DNA from: an uncultured Eubacteriales bacterium
GTDB taxonomy: Bacteria > Bacillota > Clostridia > Oscillospirales > Acutalibacteraceae
Direction of reading: 5' to 3'
Assembly (NCBI GenBank): GCA_934486455.1
Contig: CAKSPR010000040.1
Coordinates: forward strand, 1-16,349
Length of the DNA: 16,349 nucleotides
A program made the position numbers and the translations under genes. This document shows, one piece after another, positions 1-5,901 of this stretch; positions within the stretch are counted from its first letter, which is position 1; the number at the start of each line of letters is the position of its first letter. The notes beneath the pieces were generated by a model. That model made no database searches and was not told the DNA's origin. It was given only the letters and a program-made list of their open reading frames with translations.

Positions 1-45
1 ATATATCAAGGAGTTTTTATTCTGTCCATAGCTAAAGCTTTTTTT

Positions 46-64
46 CCACTGGCAGAGCCAGTGG
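46..64. repeat. Perfect 7-bp inverted repeat
   Basis: CCACTGG, a 5-nt CAGAG spacer, then CCAGTGG. The seven T residues lie before the stem on the plus strand, so neither strand gives a proper U-tract after the stem. Palindromes of this form occur at the ends of IS200/IS605 elements, but no transposase is visible, so the role is unknown. Confidence 0.5.
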
Positions 65-80
65 TTGTCCTACGAAAGCA

Positions 81-125
81 AAACGAAAAGAGCCGAGCTT
101 ACGCTCGGCCCTTCCCGTTTTTGAG
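81..125. terminator. Bidirectional intrinsic terminator
   Basis: A perfect 7-bp GC-rich stem (GCCGAGC at 92-98, GCTCGGC at 103-109) with a TTAC loop is extended by flanking A-rich and T-rich arms (AAACG at 81-85 pairs with CGTTT at 116-120). Read on either strand the hairpin is followed by a T-rich tract, so it can stop transcripts from both sides. On the minus strand it would end the transcript expected from the promoter at 514-542. Confidence 0.7.
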
Positions 126-507
126 ATCGGAAGGATTAAAAGATAATGTCAATATTAATTACCCTTAGAAGGGTGTTGAACTAATTGAATACCACATTGG
201 TCCTTACCGTAAATTTAATATCAAACCGAATAAATAAAATCAAGGATTAAACACAATTTGAAAAAAATCTTCGATTAAAAAAAGTTGTTAAGCCTACATA
301 TATATGAAAATTGTTCGATCGGTCGGTCGGGCGTTTTTTCATATTACTTAACATCGCTCATTGCAAACCTTTGTTGCTGTTTTTCGACCTTTTAAAAACT
401 ACCCGCACCGACGCTTATGTGTCCCTCGTTCTGCATCGGTATCAGTCCTTTCATAAAAAATCTTTTTACCCATCTTTCATAGTGGGTACACTATATGTCC
501 TTTCGTC
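85..507 (-). ncRNA. Possible small RNA or leader transcript
   Basis: This is the stretch between the minus-strand promoter at 514-542 and the bidirectional terminator near 81-125, about 420 nt. It is AT-rich. I see only very short minus-strand ORFs; one of 14 codons (starting MQNEG) has a reasonable AAAGGA site before it. The plus-strand ORF at 311-517 has no ribosome binding site and low-complexity hydrophobic content, so I do not call it. The region could be a small RNA, a leader peptide region, or the attenuated leader of a gene to the left of the window. Apart from the flanking signals and a short CCCTT/AAGGG hairpin I see nothing definite in it. Confidence 0.3.
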
Positions 508-513
508 ATCTGT

Positions 514-542
514 ATAATACCATGTTAATTGTATTTTGTCAA
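514..542 (-). promoter_or_regulatory. Sigma-A promoter, minus strand
   Basis: On the minus strand TTGACA (537-542) is separated by exactly 17 nt from TATTAT (514-519). Transcription would start near 507 and run left. No long ORF follows before the terminator at 81-125. Confidence 0.6.
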
Positions 543-631
543 TAGTTTTTTTGGTGATTTTCACATTTTTTTATATAATTAATATAAACGCGATTATTTA
601 AAAGCTTTTCAGCATAAATTTAAAATAATGA

Positions 632-660
632 TTGACTATTCGCTCGGGATTGGGTAAAAT
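632..660 (+). promoter_or_regulatory. Sigma-A promoter of the DUF1292 gene
   Basis: TTGACT (632-637), a 17-nt spacer, then TAAAAT (655-660). The expected start near 667 gives a leader of about 30 nt before the ATG at 697. Confidence 0.6.
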
Positions 661-696
661 AAAAAGGCAGTGATCATCATCTTTAGGAGAATATTT

Positions 697-1002
697 ATGG
701 AAGATAAAGAATTGTTTGAAGAGACTCCCGACATATACACACTAAGCGACGATGAAGGTAACGAATTCACCTTTGAGGTGCTGGACGAGGCCGATTTTGA
801 GGACGGACACTATGTTGCGATGCTCCCTGTTTACGACGACCCCAAGGAGGCGCTGGACGACAGCGACCCTCTGGTCATAATGAAGCAGGTCGACGACGGC
901 AACGACCAGTATTTCGAAGAGATAGCCGACGAGGAAGAGTTCAGCCGCGTGGCCGATTTCTTTTCGGGACGGCTTGAGGATATTTTCGACATAGAAGAAT
1001 AA
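697..1002 (+). CDS. DUF1292 family acidic protein
   Basis: This encodes a 101-residue, strongly acidic protein of the DUF1292 (UPF0473) family, a small cytoplasmic protein common in Firmicutes whose function is not established. The family pattern is visible: an N-terminal stretch ending in DDEGNEFTFEVL, a central MLPVYDDP segment, and a C-terminal DEEEF...VADFF. The ATG at 697 is chosen over an upstream GTG at 670 because AGGAG (685-689) lies 7 nt before it. Length fits the family. In many Firmicutes DUF1292 genes sit with the Holliday junction resolvase RuvX and DUF965 genes; here the gene stands alone with its own promoter. No clear terminator follows; a weak GGAAC/GTTCC hairpin without a T tract lies just after the stop. 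Confidence 0.85.
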   Translation: MEDKELFEETPDIYTLSDDEGNEFTFEVLDEADFEDGHYVAMLPVYDDPKEALDDSDPLVIMKQVDDGNDQYFEEIADEEEFSRVADFFSGRLEDIFDIEE

Positions 1003-1182
1003 TTGGGGAACCGCCTGTTCCGGTCGGTCGTCCGATCGGTCATTCCGTTGATATGTCCGCCGCAGCGATTTTCCGATTTTCGAAAATATCAATATTTATA
1101 TCGGTCTCTCGGTATAACAATCGCCAAACAGTAACCAAACGGGTTTTTCCTGCCCTGTCCGCGAACATTGCGGCCATTATAA

Positions 1183-1352
1183 CCCTACAAGTTTTTAATA
1201 GGGAGCTCGGCTCCCGATGTGGGTATGCAGGCCTCCCGGCATTCGCCGGAAGTTGGAAGCACAAAGCATCGGGGAGGGCACCCACCTGTCTGTAGACAGG
1301 TTATGAATCGGCCGTTCTACGGCAGGGCGGGGAACTCGCATATAATTTTTTT
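1183..1352 (+). ncRNA. Structured RNA, possibly 6S RNA
   Basis: This non-coding stretch is packed with nested complementary segments: CCCTA (1183-1187) with TAGGG (1199-1203); GGGAG (1201-1205) with CTCCC (1211-1215); a long bulged helix closed by GTGGGT (1219-1224) with ACCCAC (1280-1285) that includes CCTCCC with GGGGAGG; an inner CCGGC/GCCGG hairpin; CCTGTC (1285-1290) with GACAGG (1295-1300); and GCCG (1311-1314) with CGGC (1320-1323). It ends in seven T residues (1346-1352). A poor promoter-like TATAAC (1178-1183) lies at its left edge. Size (~170 nt) and the long interrupted rod resemble clostridial 6S RNA, the RNA polymerase-binding regulator, and the CGGCCGTTCTACGGCAGGG segment looks familiar from that family. 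Identity is a recollection, not a search; the structure itself is clear. Confidence 0.5.
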
Positions 1353-1480
1353 GGCCGACCGTCGTCGACTTTACTAAGGCGACGGGAATAAATCCCGTGT
1401 CCGCGGGGCGTCGCACCCATCAACCGTAAGCGTCGGGAGCAAGATAACCAAAGGGCGCAAATTTTTATTTTAAAAAATTT
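1353..1480 (+). other. Second structured intergenic stretch
   Basis: GC-rich and without an ORF. GCGACG (1379-1384) pairs with CGTCGC (1409-1414) around an inner CGGGA/TCCCG hairpin, and CCC/GGG pairs surround a third small stem. A T-rich tract follows at about 1460-1470. It could be the 3' part of the preceding RNA, a separate RNA, or leader sequence. I do not recognise the fold. Confidence 0.3.
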
Positions 1481-1491
1481 TGTTTAAGGGG

Positions 1492-1520
1492 TTGCAATTT
1501 CGAGGCAACTGTGATATAAT
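1492..1520 (+). promoter_or_regulatory. Sigma-A promoter of tRNA-fMet
   Basis: TTGCAA (1492-1497), a 17-nt spacer, then a perfect TATAAT (1515-1520) preceded by TGA, an extended -10. The start is expected near 1527, about 34 nt before the mature tRNA. Confidence 0.8.
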
Positions 1521-1560
1521 ACCCTTCGCCGTTAAGGAAAGCGGCTGCAAAACGAAATAT

Positions 1561-1636
<76 letters not shown>

Positions 1637-1644
1637 TATCGAGT

Positions 1645-1681
1645 GGATGTAACTGATTTCAGTTACATCCGCTTCTTTTTT
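1645..1681 (+). terminator. Intrinsic terminator after tRNA-fMet
   Basis: A perfect 11-bp stem (1645-1655 with 1660-1670) with an ATTT loop, followed by GCTTC and six T residues (1676-1681). Confidence 0.9.
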
Positions 1682-1802
1682 GCATAAAAGCTGTATTAAA
1701 ATCGGGCGTTGTGTAGATTAGACCGGTTTTTTATATATGTCGCAGAGCATTCCGCGCCCTTGTTTCTATTGTCTGTATACATGCTTGTTGGGATAGTGCA
1801 AA

Positions 1803-2189
1803 TCAGTTGTCTTTTTCTATCATTCCTAAGTTGGTTTCCCAAGTCTCATCTTCCAATGCTTTTGCACACTTTAGACAAATGTTGTATGAATGTTGATATA
1901 ACGGTTCGTTTATCATTCTTTTCAATCTGTCAAGTATACAAAATGCACCCGGCCAATTCATATCCTGTAACCATTCCATTAAGTCAATTAAGTATGGAGA
2001 AAGTTCTTCATTTGTTCTCTCAGACAAAATTTTGGCACAATTGTTCCAAACGCTTTTTCCATATGGAAAACCCGGCTGCAAAAAAACATTGATACATTTA
2101 ATTTCCCGAGCAAGCAAAATACCTTGCAATTGCTTCTCCGTGCTGTTACTCCAATCAAGTAGCTCCATGATATAATCAATATTTATCAT
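1803..2189 (-). CDS. DUF5071-like protein, probable immunity protein
   Basis: A 128-residue soluble protein with no signal peptide or membrane segment. The central motif EWLQDMNWPGA (roughly residues 70-80) and its predicted alpha-helical layout match my memory of the DUF5071 family, small proteins often found beside polymorphic toxin genes. Function is inferred as immunity from its place at the end of the minus-strand gene series behind the RHS toxin. The ATG at 2189 is the first possible start, since a TAA codon lies directly upstream in frame; no good ribosome binding site precedes it (the nearest AAAGG is about 20 nt away), so expression may be weak. The 36-codon open stretch just upstream in another frame ends in TAA at about 2204 and may be the tail of a lost partner. 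Many antisense codons are open but look like shadows. Confidence 0.65.
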   Translation of the reverse strand: MINIDYIMELLDWSNSTEKQLQGILLAREIKCINVFLQPGFPYGKSVWNNCAKILSERTNEELSPYLIDLMEWLQDMNWPGAFCILDRLKRMINEPLYQHSYNICLKCAKALEDETWETNLGMIEKDN

Positions 2190-2292
2190 TTAACTAACAC
2201 CATATATTACCTTTCTGTTTTGCCAAGCCAACCGTCCAAATCGACTGTTGACAGATAAAAGGATACTGCAGTCACAATAGCTGAAAGTACAT

Positions 2293-2704
2293 CTACGAAT
2301 GTCTGCGATCTTCTTCATTGCGTTTTTGATTCAGCAGTTCAACATCATTCGCCGAATATCCGTTTTTGAGCAAATAGTCTGACACATCGGCATATGCGTC
2401 GTTTTGGTATTGATTGTGATAATCTACAACCTGCTCCAATCGGTAAAACACCGTATTTGCCGAATATTCGGGATCGTTTGCGTCATCCGTAAGAACACAG
2501 TCAAGCAAAGTGATCGTGTCATATTCAAACCATTTTTCGATTTTTTCTATACATGGGTTTAATTTGTGTTTGTCCGACAACCATTTGCACCCCCTTTGCC
2601 AAAGCCCCAAAAAGTGCGGGAAGAGTTACATCAATAATTACGCCTGTTTCGGCAATATAAAAGCGGAGCACGAAAACGAAAGGAATAAATGATGTGGTTT
2701 TCAT
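2293..2704 (-). pseudogene. Frameshifted small membrane protein gene
   Basis: Two overlapping reading frames make sense as one broken gene. Frame one opens at an ATG (2704) with a strong AAGGAG site and reads 59 codons to a TGA at 2525; it holds two hydrophobic stretches (around SFIPFVFVLRFYIA and VIIDVTLPALFGALA). Frame two is open from about 2610 to 2293 but has only a TTG start and no ribosome binding site; it is polar and acidic, with segments such as IEKIEKWFEYDTITLLDC. Removing one base from the five-C run at 2590-2594 (GGGGG on the coding strand) joins them into a continuous 136-residue protein: a membrane N-terminus and a soluble C-terminus. The family is not recognised. The first 13 codons are nearly identical to those of the short ORF starting at 3831. 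It may be an inactivated immunity gene, or a gene switched by slippage in the G run. Confidence 0.5.
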
Positions 2705-2709
2705 TTCCG
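2666..2709. repeat. 44-bp direct repeat, copy 1
   Basis: This segment matches 3793-3836 at 41 of 44 positions. It holds the last bases before the ATG and the first 13 codons (MKTTSFIP..FVL) of the broken gene at 2293-2704. Two of the three differences change a residue and one is silent, so the copied stretch is well conserved compared with the unrelated sequence on its inner side. Confidence 0.8.
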
Positions 2710-2737
2710 TACTCTCCTTATTGCAGTTCTGTAAAAA

Positions 2738-3679
2738 TTATTCGATATTAATTGACTTGACTAATGAGCCACTTGAAGAAAAATATACTGTGCCATTTAC
2801 AATACAAAAGCCAGTATTTTTGTTATAGTCCTCAAGCTCGACCAATTCTTTACAACCAGCTTCATCGGCAGAAAAAAGGATAGCTTTTGTTTCTTTAAAA
2901 GAAATAAAATACACTTTCCCGTTTTTTTCAGTTAAGTTAAATATTTCACCGTCAAATATCTTCTTTTCAAAGTGTCCGTCAAAACAGAATAATCCTTTTT
3001 CGGGAAGGCGTTTTGCACAGAAAAAAACGGTATCCGATATTACAAAATCATAATATAGTTGTTCGGTTGGTTTACTAATTCCATTTCCAAGAAACAATTC
3101 ATCATTTTTCCCGTCAAAATCACATTTATAAATCGAAAATTTGCGATCCGAATGACCGATGTAATACAATCCACTTTTTTCGGCCTCCATAGACGAAGTT
3201 CCGCAATTGCCGTTGATGATGTTTATTGTTTTACCATCAAAATCACAAGACAAAGAAAGAGCTGGTGAAGAAATGTAGATTTTTTCGTTGTACAGAAAAT
3301 AGTCCTTGATGAGAATGTTTTGGTATTCTGACGATAAATTTTCAACATCAAAAACCGTACACAGTTCGCGCCCATCTATTTCTGCCTTATAAATTTTCTT
3401 TAGATCCACAGAGGTGAAAAACAAATTGTTATTAAAGAGAATCAGATTGTTTGGCGACTCAATTTTGTATATATTTTTTTGTATTCCGCTATGTTTTGTT
3501 TTTTTGTATATTCCGTCCTTTTTTGCAAAGAAAATATAATTATCATCCTCACAAATTGTTGCTGTGTGCTTGTATGCATAAAAATAATCGAGGCATATGC
3601 TCATGTTGCTCTCCATATTATTTGTGCATGATGTCATCAAAATTAAAATAGCTAAAAATGCCGTAAGAAGTTTTTTCAT
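2738..3679 (-). CDS. DUF5050-like beta-propeller lipoprotein
   Basis: A 313-residue exported lipoprotein. The N-terminus is a classic lipoprotein signal: KK, a hydrophobic core, then LMTSC with the lipid-accepting cysteine near residue 18. The rest is a run of beta-rich repeats of about 40 residues containing IYK, DGRE and LYYIG-type strands, as in DUF5050 propellers, which bind protein partners or ligands outside the membrane. The ATG at 3679 is preferred to the in-frame GTG at 3691 because it gives the proper signal peptide. It overlaps the stop of the preceding short ORF (TGA at 3676-3678) by the ATGA arrangement, suggesting translational coupling, the same junction as between the RHS gene and its neighbour. 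Placement argues for an immunity role on the outer face of the membrane; this is inference. The stop is followed 33 nt later by the next ORF start. Confidence 0.65.
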   Translation of the reverse strand: MKKLLTAFLAILILMTSCTNNMESNMSICLDYFYAYKHTATICEDDNYIFFAKKDGIYKKTKHSGIQKNIYKIESPNNLILFNNNLFFTSVDLKKIYKAEIDGRELCTVFDVENLSSEYQNILIKDYFLYNEKIYISSPALSLSCDFDGKTINIINGNCGTSSMEAEKSGLYYIGHSDRKFSIYKCDFDGKNDELFLGNGISKPTEQLYYDFVISDTVFFCAKRLPEKGLFCFDGHFEKKIFDGEIFNLTEKNGKVYFISFKETKAILFSADEAGCKELVELEDYNKNTGFCIVNGTVYFSSSGSLVKSINIE

Positions 3680-3831
3680 TTTACATCCCACCCTACCTTC
3701 ACGGCAAAATTAATTGTCTCGTCCTTCAAAGGAAATACTTGCATCAATCCGCTATCTACCGCCTGCTTCATACGCCCGAGGTCGCCCGGGGAGAGCACGA
3801 AAATGAGAGGGATAAATGATGTGGTTTTCAT
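3676..3831 (-). CDS. Short chimeric ORF before the lipoprotein
   Basis: 51 codons starting at an ATG (3831) with AAGGA about 9 nt upstream. The first 13 codons (MKTTSFIPLIFVL) copy the start of the broken gene at 2293-2704. The next 38 codons are unrelated, begin abruptly with SPGDLGRMKQ at a GC-rich junction and end in a TGA that overlaps the lipoprotein ATG. I read it as a fusion: the start of one gene joined to the tail of another gene that was coupled to the lipoprotein, perhaps the end of an older toxin tip. It may be translated and so keep the lipoprotein expressed by coupling. No family was recognised; it is too short to carry an independent fold with confidence. Confidence 0.45.
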   Translation of the reverse strand: MKTTSFIPLIFVLSPGDLGRMKQAVDSGLMQVFPLKDETINFAVKVGWDVK

Positions 3832-3836
3832 TTCCG
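3793..3836. repeat. 44-bp direct repeat, copy 2
   Basis: Matches 2666-2709 at 41 of 44 positions and likewise spans an ATG and 13 codons on the minus strand. Similarity to copy 1 stops at the FVL codons on the inner side and fades before the ribosome binding site on the outer side. Confidence 0.8.
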
Positions 3837-3930
3837 CGCCATCCTTGTTCAATTATTACTTTGTGGCAAAAACATTCTTAATGGCAATTGCCGATCGTAT
3901 GTACTTTTTTACTTTCCGGCATGGTCATCA

Positions 3931-4449
3931 TCATTTTTCCGATACGAGAATATCTTCGATTTCCCTGTTAAGCCATTCTCTGTTTTTATTGACATTTAAC
4001 TTATAGGTCGCTTCTGTAAAATATTTTTCGGAGGCATTTTTGTCATTTTTGTTCGGAAAGGTTTGTGGGCAATCATTTTGAATTTCCATTGATACCCAAA
4101 ATTCCATGAGCTCAAGAAGTCCCCGGAGAGGATCGTTATCAAGGCCGTCAAGCAATGTTTTTAACAGACAGACTTTCCATTTTCGCTTTTGAACAGCAGT
4201 GTCGGAATCGTCTTTGTCGGCCAATTTTTTCAGAAGCTTATCAAAATTTACATGATCATCTTTTTCGCAGATCAATTCAACAATATCGTCTGTTTGCTCA
4301 TTAACATCGGTCAACAGACTGTCGAGGTAATCTAATACATTACCATAACTTAATGATTTAGGGATTTCCTCAAACCCATATAAACCGATGTATATGAGTT
4401 TCCATGATATTTTGAAATTCAGATTTTTAATCAAATCAAGATTGTTCAT
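3931..4449 (-). CDS. DUF2247-like protein, probable immunity protein
   Basis: A 172-residue soluble, mostly helical protein. The segments ISWKLIYIGLYGF near the N-terminus and KRKWKVCLLKTLLDGLDNDP in the middle resemble DUF2247, a family I associate with immunity genes of polymorphic toxin loci; the match is from memory. There is no signal peptide, so it would act in the cytoplasm. The ATG at 4449 follows the TGA at 4451-4453 of a short open stretch (tail ending VELTEFRL). The nearest strong GGAGG is about 30 nt upstream, inside that stretch, so re-initiation from a lost upstream gene is possible. It lies 87 nt after the M16 peptidase gene in the same direction, without a visible promoter or terminator between. 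Confidence 0.55.
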   Translation of the reverse strand: MNNLDLIKNLNFKISWKLIYIGLYGFEEIPKSLSYGNVLDYLDSLLTDVNEQTDDIVELICEKDDHVNFDKLLKKLADKDDSDTAVQKRKWKVCLLKTLLDGLDNDPLRGLLELMEFWVSMEIQNDCPQTFPNKNDKNASEKYFTEATYKLNVNKNREWLNREIEDILVSEK

Positions 4450-4536
4450 TTCATAATCGGAATTCAGTCAATTCCACCTCCGGGTACATAATTTTAGTAA
4501 AAACATTACCAGCGCTTTGTTCCTAAACCAATATCT

Positions 4537-5814
4537 TTAACCGTGTAATTCTTTCAAGCCTTTTTTTATTTCTTTTTTCAGTGTGCTTTTTTTAAGAGAA
4601 GACGGGCACTGAACCGATACGCACATTCTCGACGGCACAAACAGCTTCTTTTTTGCCAAGTTAAAATCCAAGGGCGTTATAGATCTTAAAATTTCTTTTT
4701 CCTGCTCGATAAAGTTTTCTTTGGAATTATAAATCATCTTTTTGAAGGCAATTTCAAGATTATATTCACGCACATTATCGCAAGAAAAATCCGCATTGTC
4801 AAGAAGGAACGGAATTGTTTCAAAAAAGGCATCGTCGCTGTTGTCGGCGACAAAGTCTGCCATAGTTTCAAAGGCCTTGTTTATGCCCGAAAGGGTATCT
4901 TCTCCTCTTACGAAAAAGGAAATGCATCCCCTGGAAAAGGTCGGATATTCTTCAAAAGAAAAATAAACTTCGTCGGTGTAATGAAGTTCTTCCCGCAAAA
5001 CCATAGGCAAAATCGCCCCGTCTCCCGCCGCAAAAGCCTGCAATACGAGGGAACAAAGCAGATTTTCCTTTTGCCGACCGGGAATATCAAAGGAAAAAAT
5101 GATTTCAGATATGTCATCATCGGTAGAAAAAATGTCTATCGATCGGTCACTCCGCTTTAAAAAGTTACCGGGCAGGGTGCATATCGGTTCTTTTATTGAA
5201 CCGGCGGTTTTTTCAATCGGTGAAAGTGAGCGGGTTATATGCTCGCAATTTTCTTTGCTCACATTTCCCGTGACAACAACGACGGCGTTTTGCGGTGAGA
5301 CAATTTCTTTTTTTAATTGGTTGAGTCGCTCGGCTGAAATGCGTTTTACCGATGATTCGTTGCCCATTATGGGGAGCTCGAATCCTGTGCGGCTCAAATA
5401 TTTCTTTTGAACATTTTGATAAAAGGAATTTCCGCCGGAAAAATAAATTTGATTGAGAACAACTTCTCGCTCCGATTGGACCTCCTGTTCCGACCACGAA
5501 AAGTCCGAAAAGAATTTTAAAATAATATCAAAGGCGGCTTTAAGATGTTTCGGCGAGACGGTTATATCAAATCGCAAAAAGTTGAGATATGTCGCGCCGC
5601 GCATTGTTGCGCCTATACGATTCAGCGCCGAATAGAGCTTGGGCTGAGACATATCCGACAGCCGTCTGAAAAACATATGTTCGAGCAGATGGTGAATGCC
5701 GCTTTCATATCTCCTTTCTCCTGCCGAGCCGCCGTAAAAATAGAGACCTATATTAATGCTTCTTGAGCTTTCGTTTGGCGCCAAAATCAACTCAATTCCG
5801 TTATTTAATTTCAT
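4537..5814 (-). CDS. M16 family zinc metallopeptidase
   Basis: A 425-residue pitrilysin/insulinase-type (M16) protein. The inverted zinc motif HxxEH is intact (H42, E45, H46 within HHLLEH), and the third ligand is likely E115 in SEREVVLNQI. The C-terminal half carries the second, non-catalytic M16-like domain. Length is normal for bacterial M16B proteins such as YmfF/YmfH. No signal peptide is seen, so it should work in the cytoplasm, cleaving peptides or small proteins; the substrate is unknown. The ATG at 5814 has a good GGAGG site 8 nt upstream; that site overlaps the end of a 27-codon open stretch that continues in frame after the propeller gene. Its place among immunity-type genes is odd: it could process or degrade the toxin tip, mature a peptide, or be a passenger. 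Confidence 0.8.
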   Translation of the reverse strand: MKLNNGIELILAPNESSRSINIGLYFYGGSAGERRYESGIHHLLEHMFFRRLSDMSQPKLYSALNRIGATMRGATYLNFLRFDITVSPKHLKAAFDIILKFFSDFSWSEQEVQSEREVVLNQIYFSGGNSFYQNVQKKYLSRTGFELPIMGNESSVKRISAERLNQLKKEIVSPQNAVVVVTGNVSKENCEHITRSLSPIEKTAGSIKEPICTLPGNFLKRSDRSIDIFSTDDDISEIIFSFDIPGRQKENLLCSLVLQAFAAGDGAILPMVLREELHYTDEVYFSFEEYPTFSRGCISFFVRGEDTLSGINKAFETMADFVADNSDDAFFETIPFLLDNADFSCDNVREYNLEIAFKKMIYNSKENFIEQEKEILRSITPLDFNLAKKKLFVPSRMCVSVQCPSSLKKSTLKKEIKKGLKELHG

Positions 5815-5817
5815 TTT

Positions 5818-5901
5818 TTAACCTCCGGAAAGAAAGTACTCGCCGATTTTTTCAGCGGAGTCCCACGCTATTTTGGCAACCGGAGCAATTGAAGGATCAA
5901 A
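5818..5901 (-). other. In-frame open stretch after the propeller stop
   Basis: Directly after the TGA of the propeller gene the same frame stays open for 27 codons and ends in TAA at 5818-5820. The encoded peptide (containing VAKIAWDSAEKIGEYFL, then SGG at the end) looks like a real protein C-terminus, and the SGG codons form the ribosome binding site of the M16 gene. It is probably the remaining tail of a deleted gene that once preceded M16; stop codon readthrough is a less likely alternative. Confidence 0.35.

Noticed and set aside
311..517. 68-codon plus-strand ORF in the left intergenic region
   Set aside because: No ribosome binding site and no protein-like pattern; it is crossed by the minus-strand promoter signals.
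1709..2092. 127-codon plus-strand ORF opposite the DUF5071-like gene
   Set aside because: No ribosome binding site, no recognisable domain, and the minus-strand frame has the family motif.
4451..4536. 22-codon open stretch before the DUF2247-like gene as a toxin remnant
   Set aside because: Open length is within chance; the protein-like look (ending VELTEFRL) is suggestive only.
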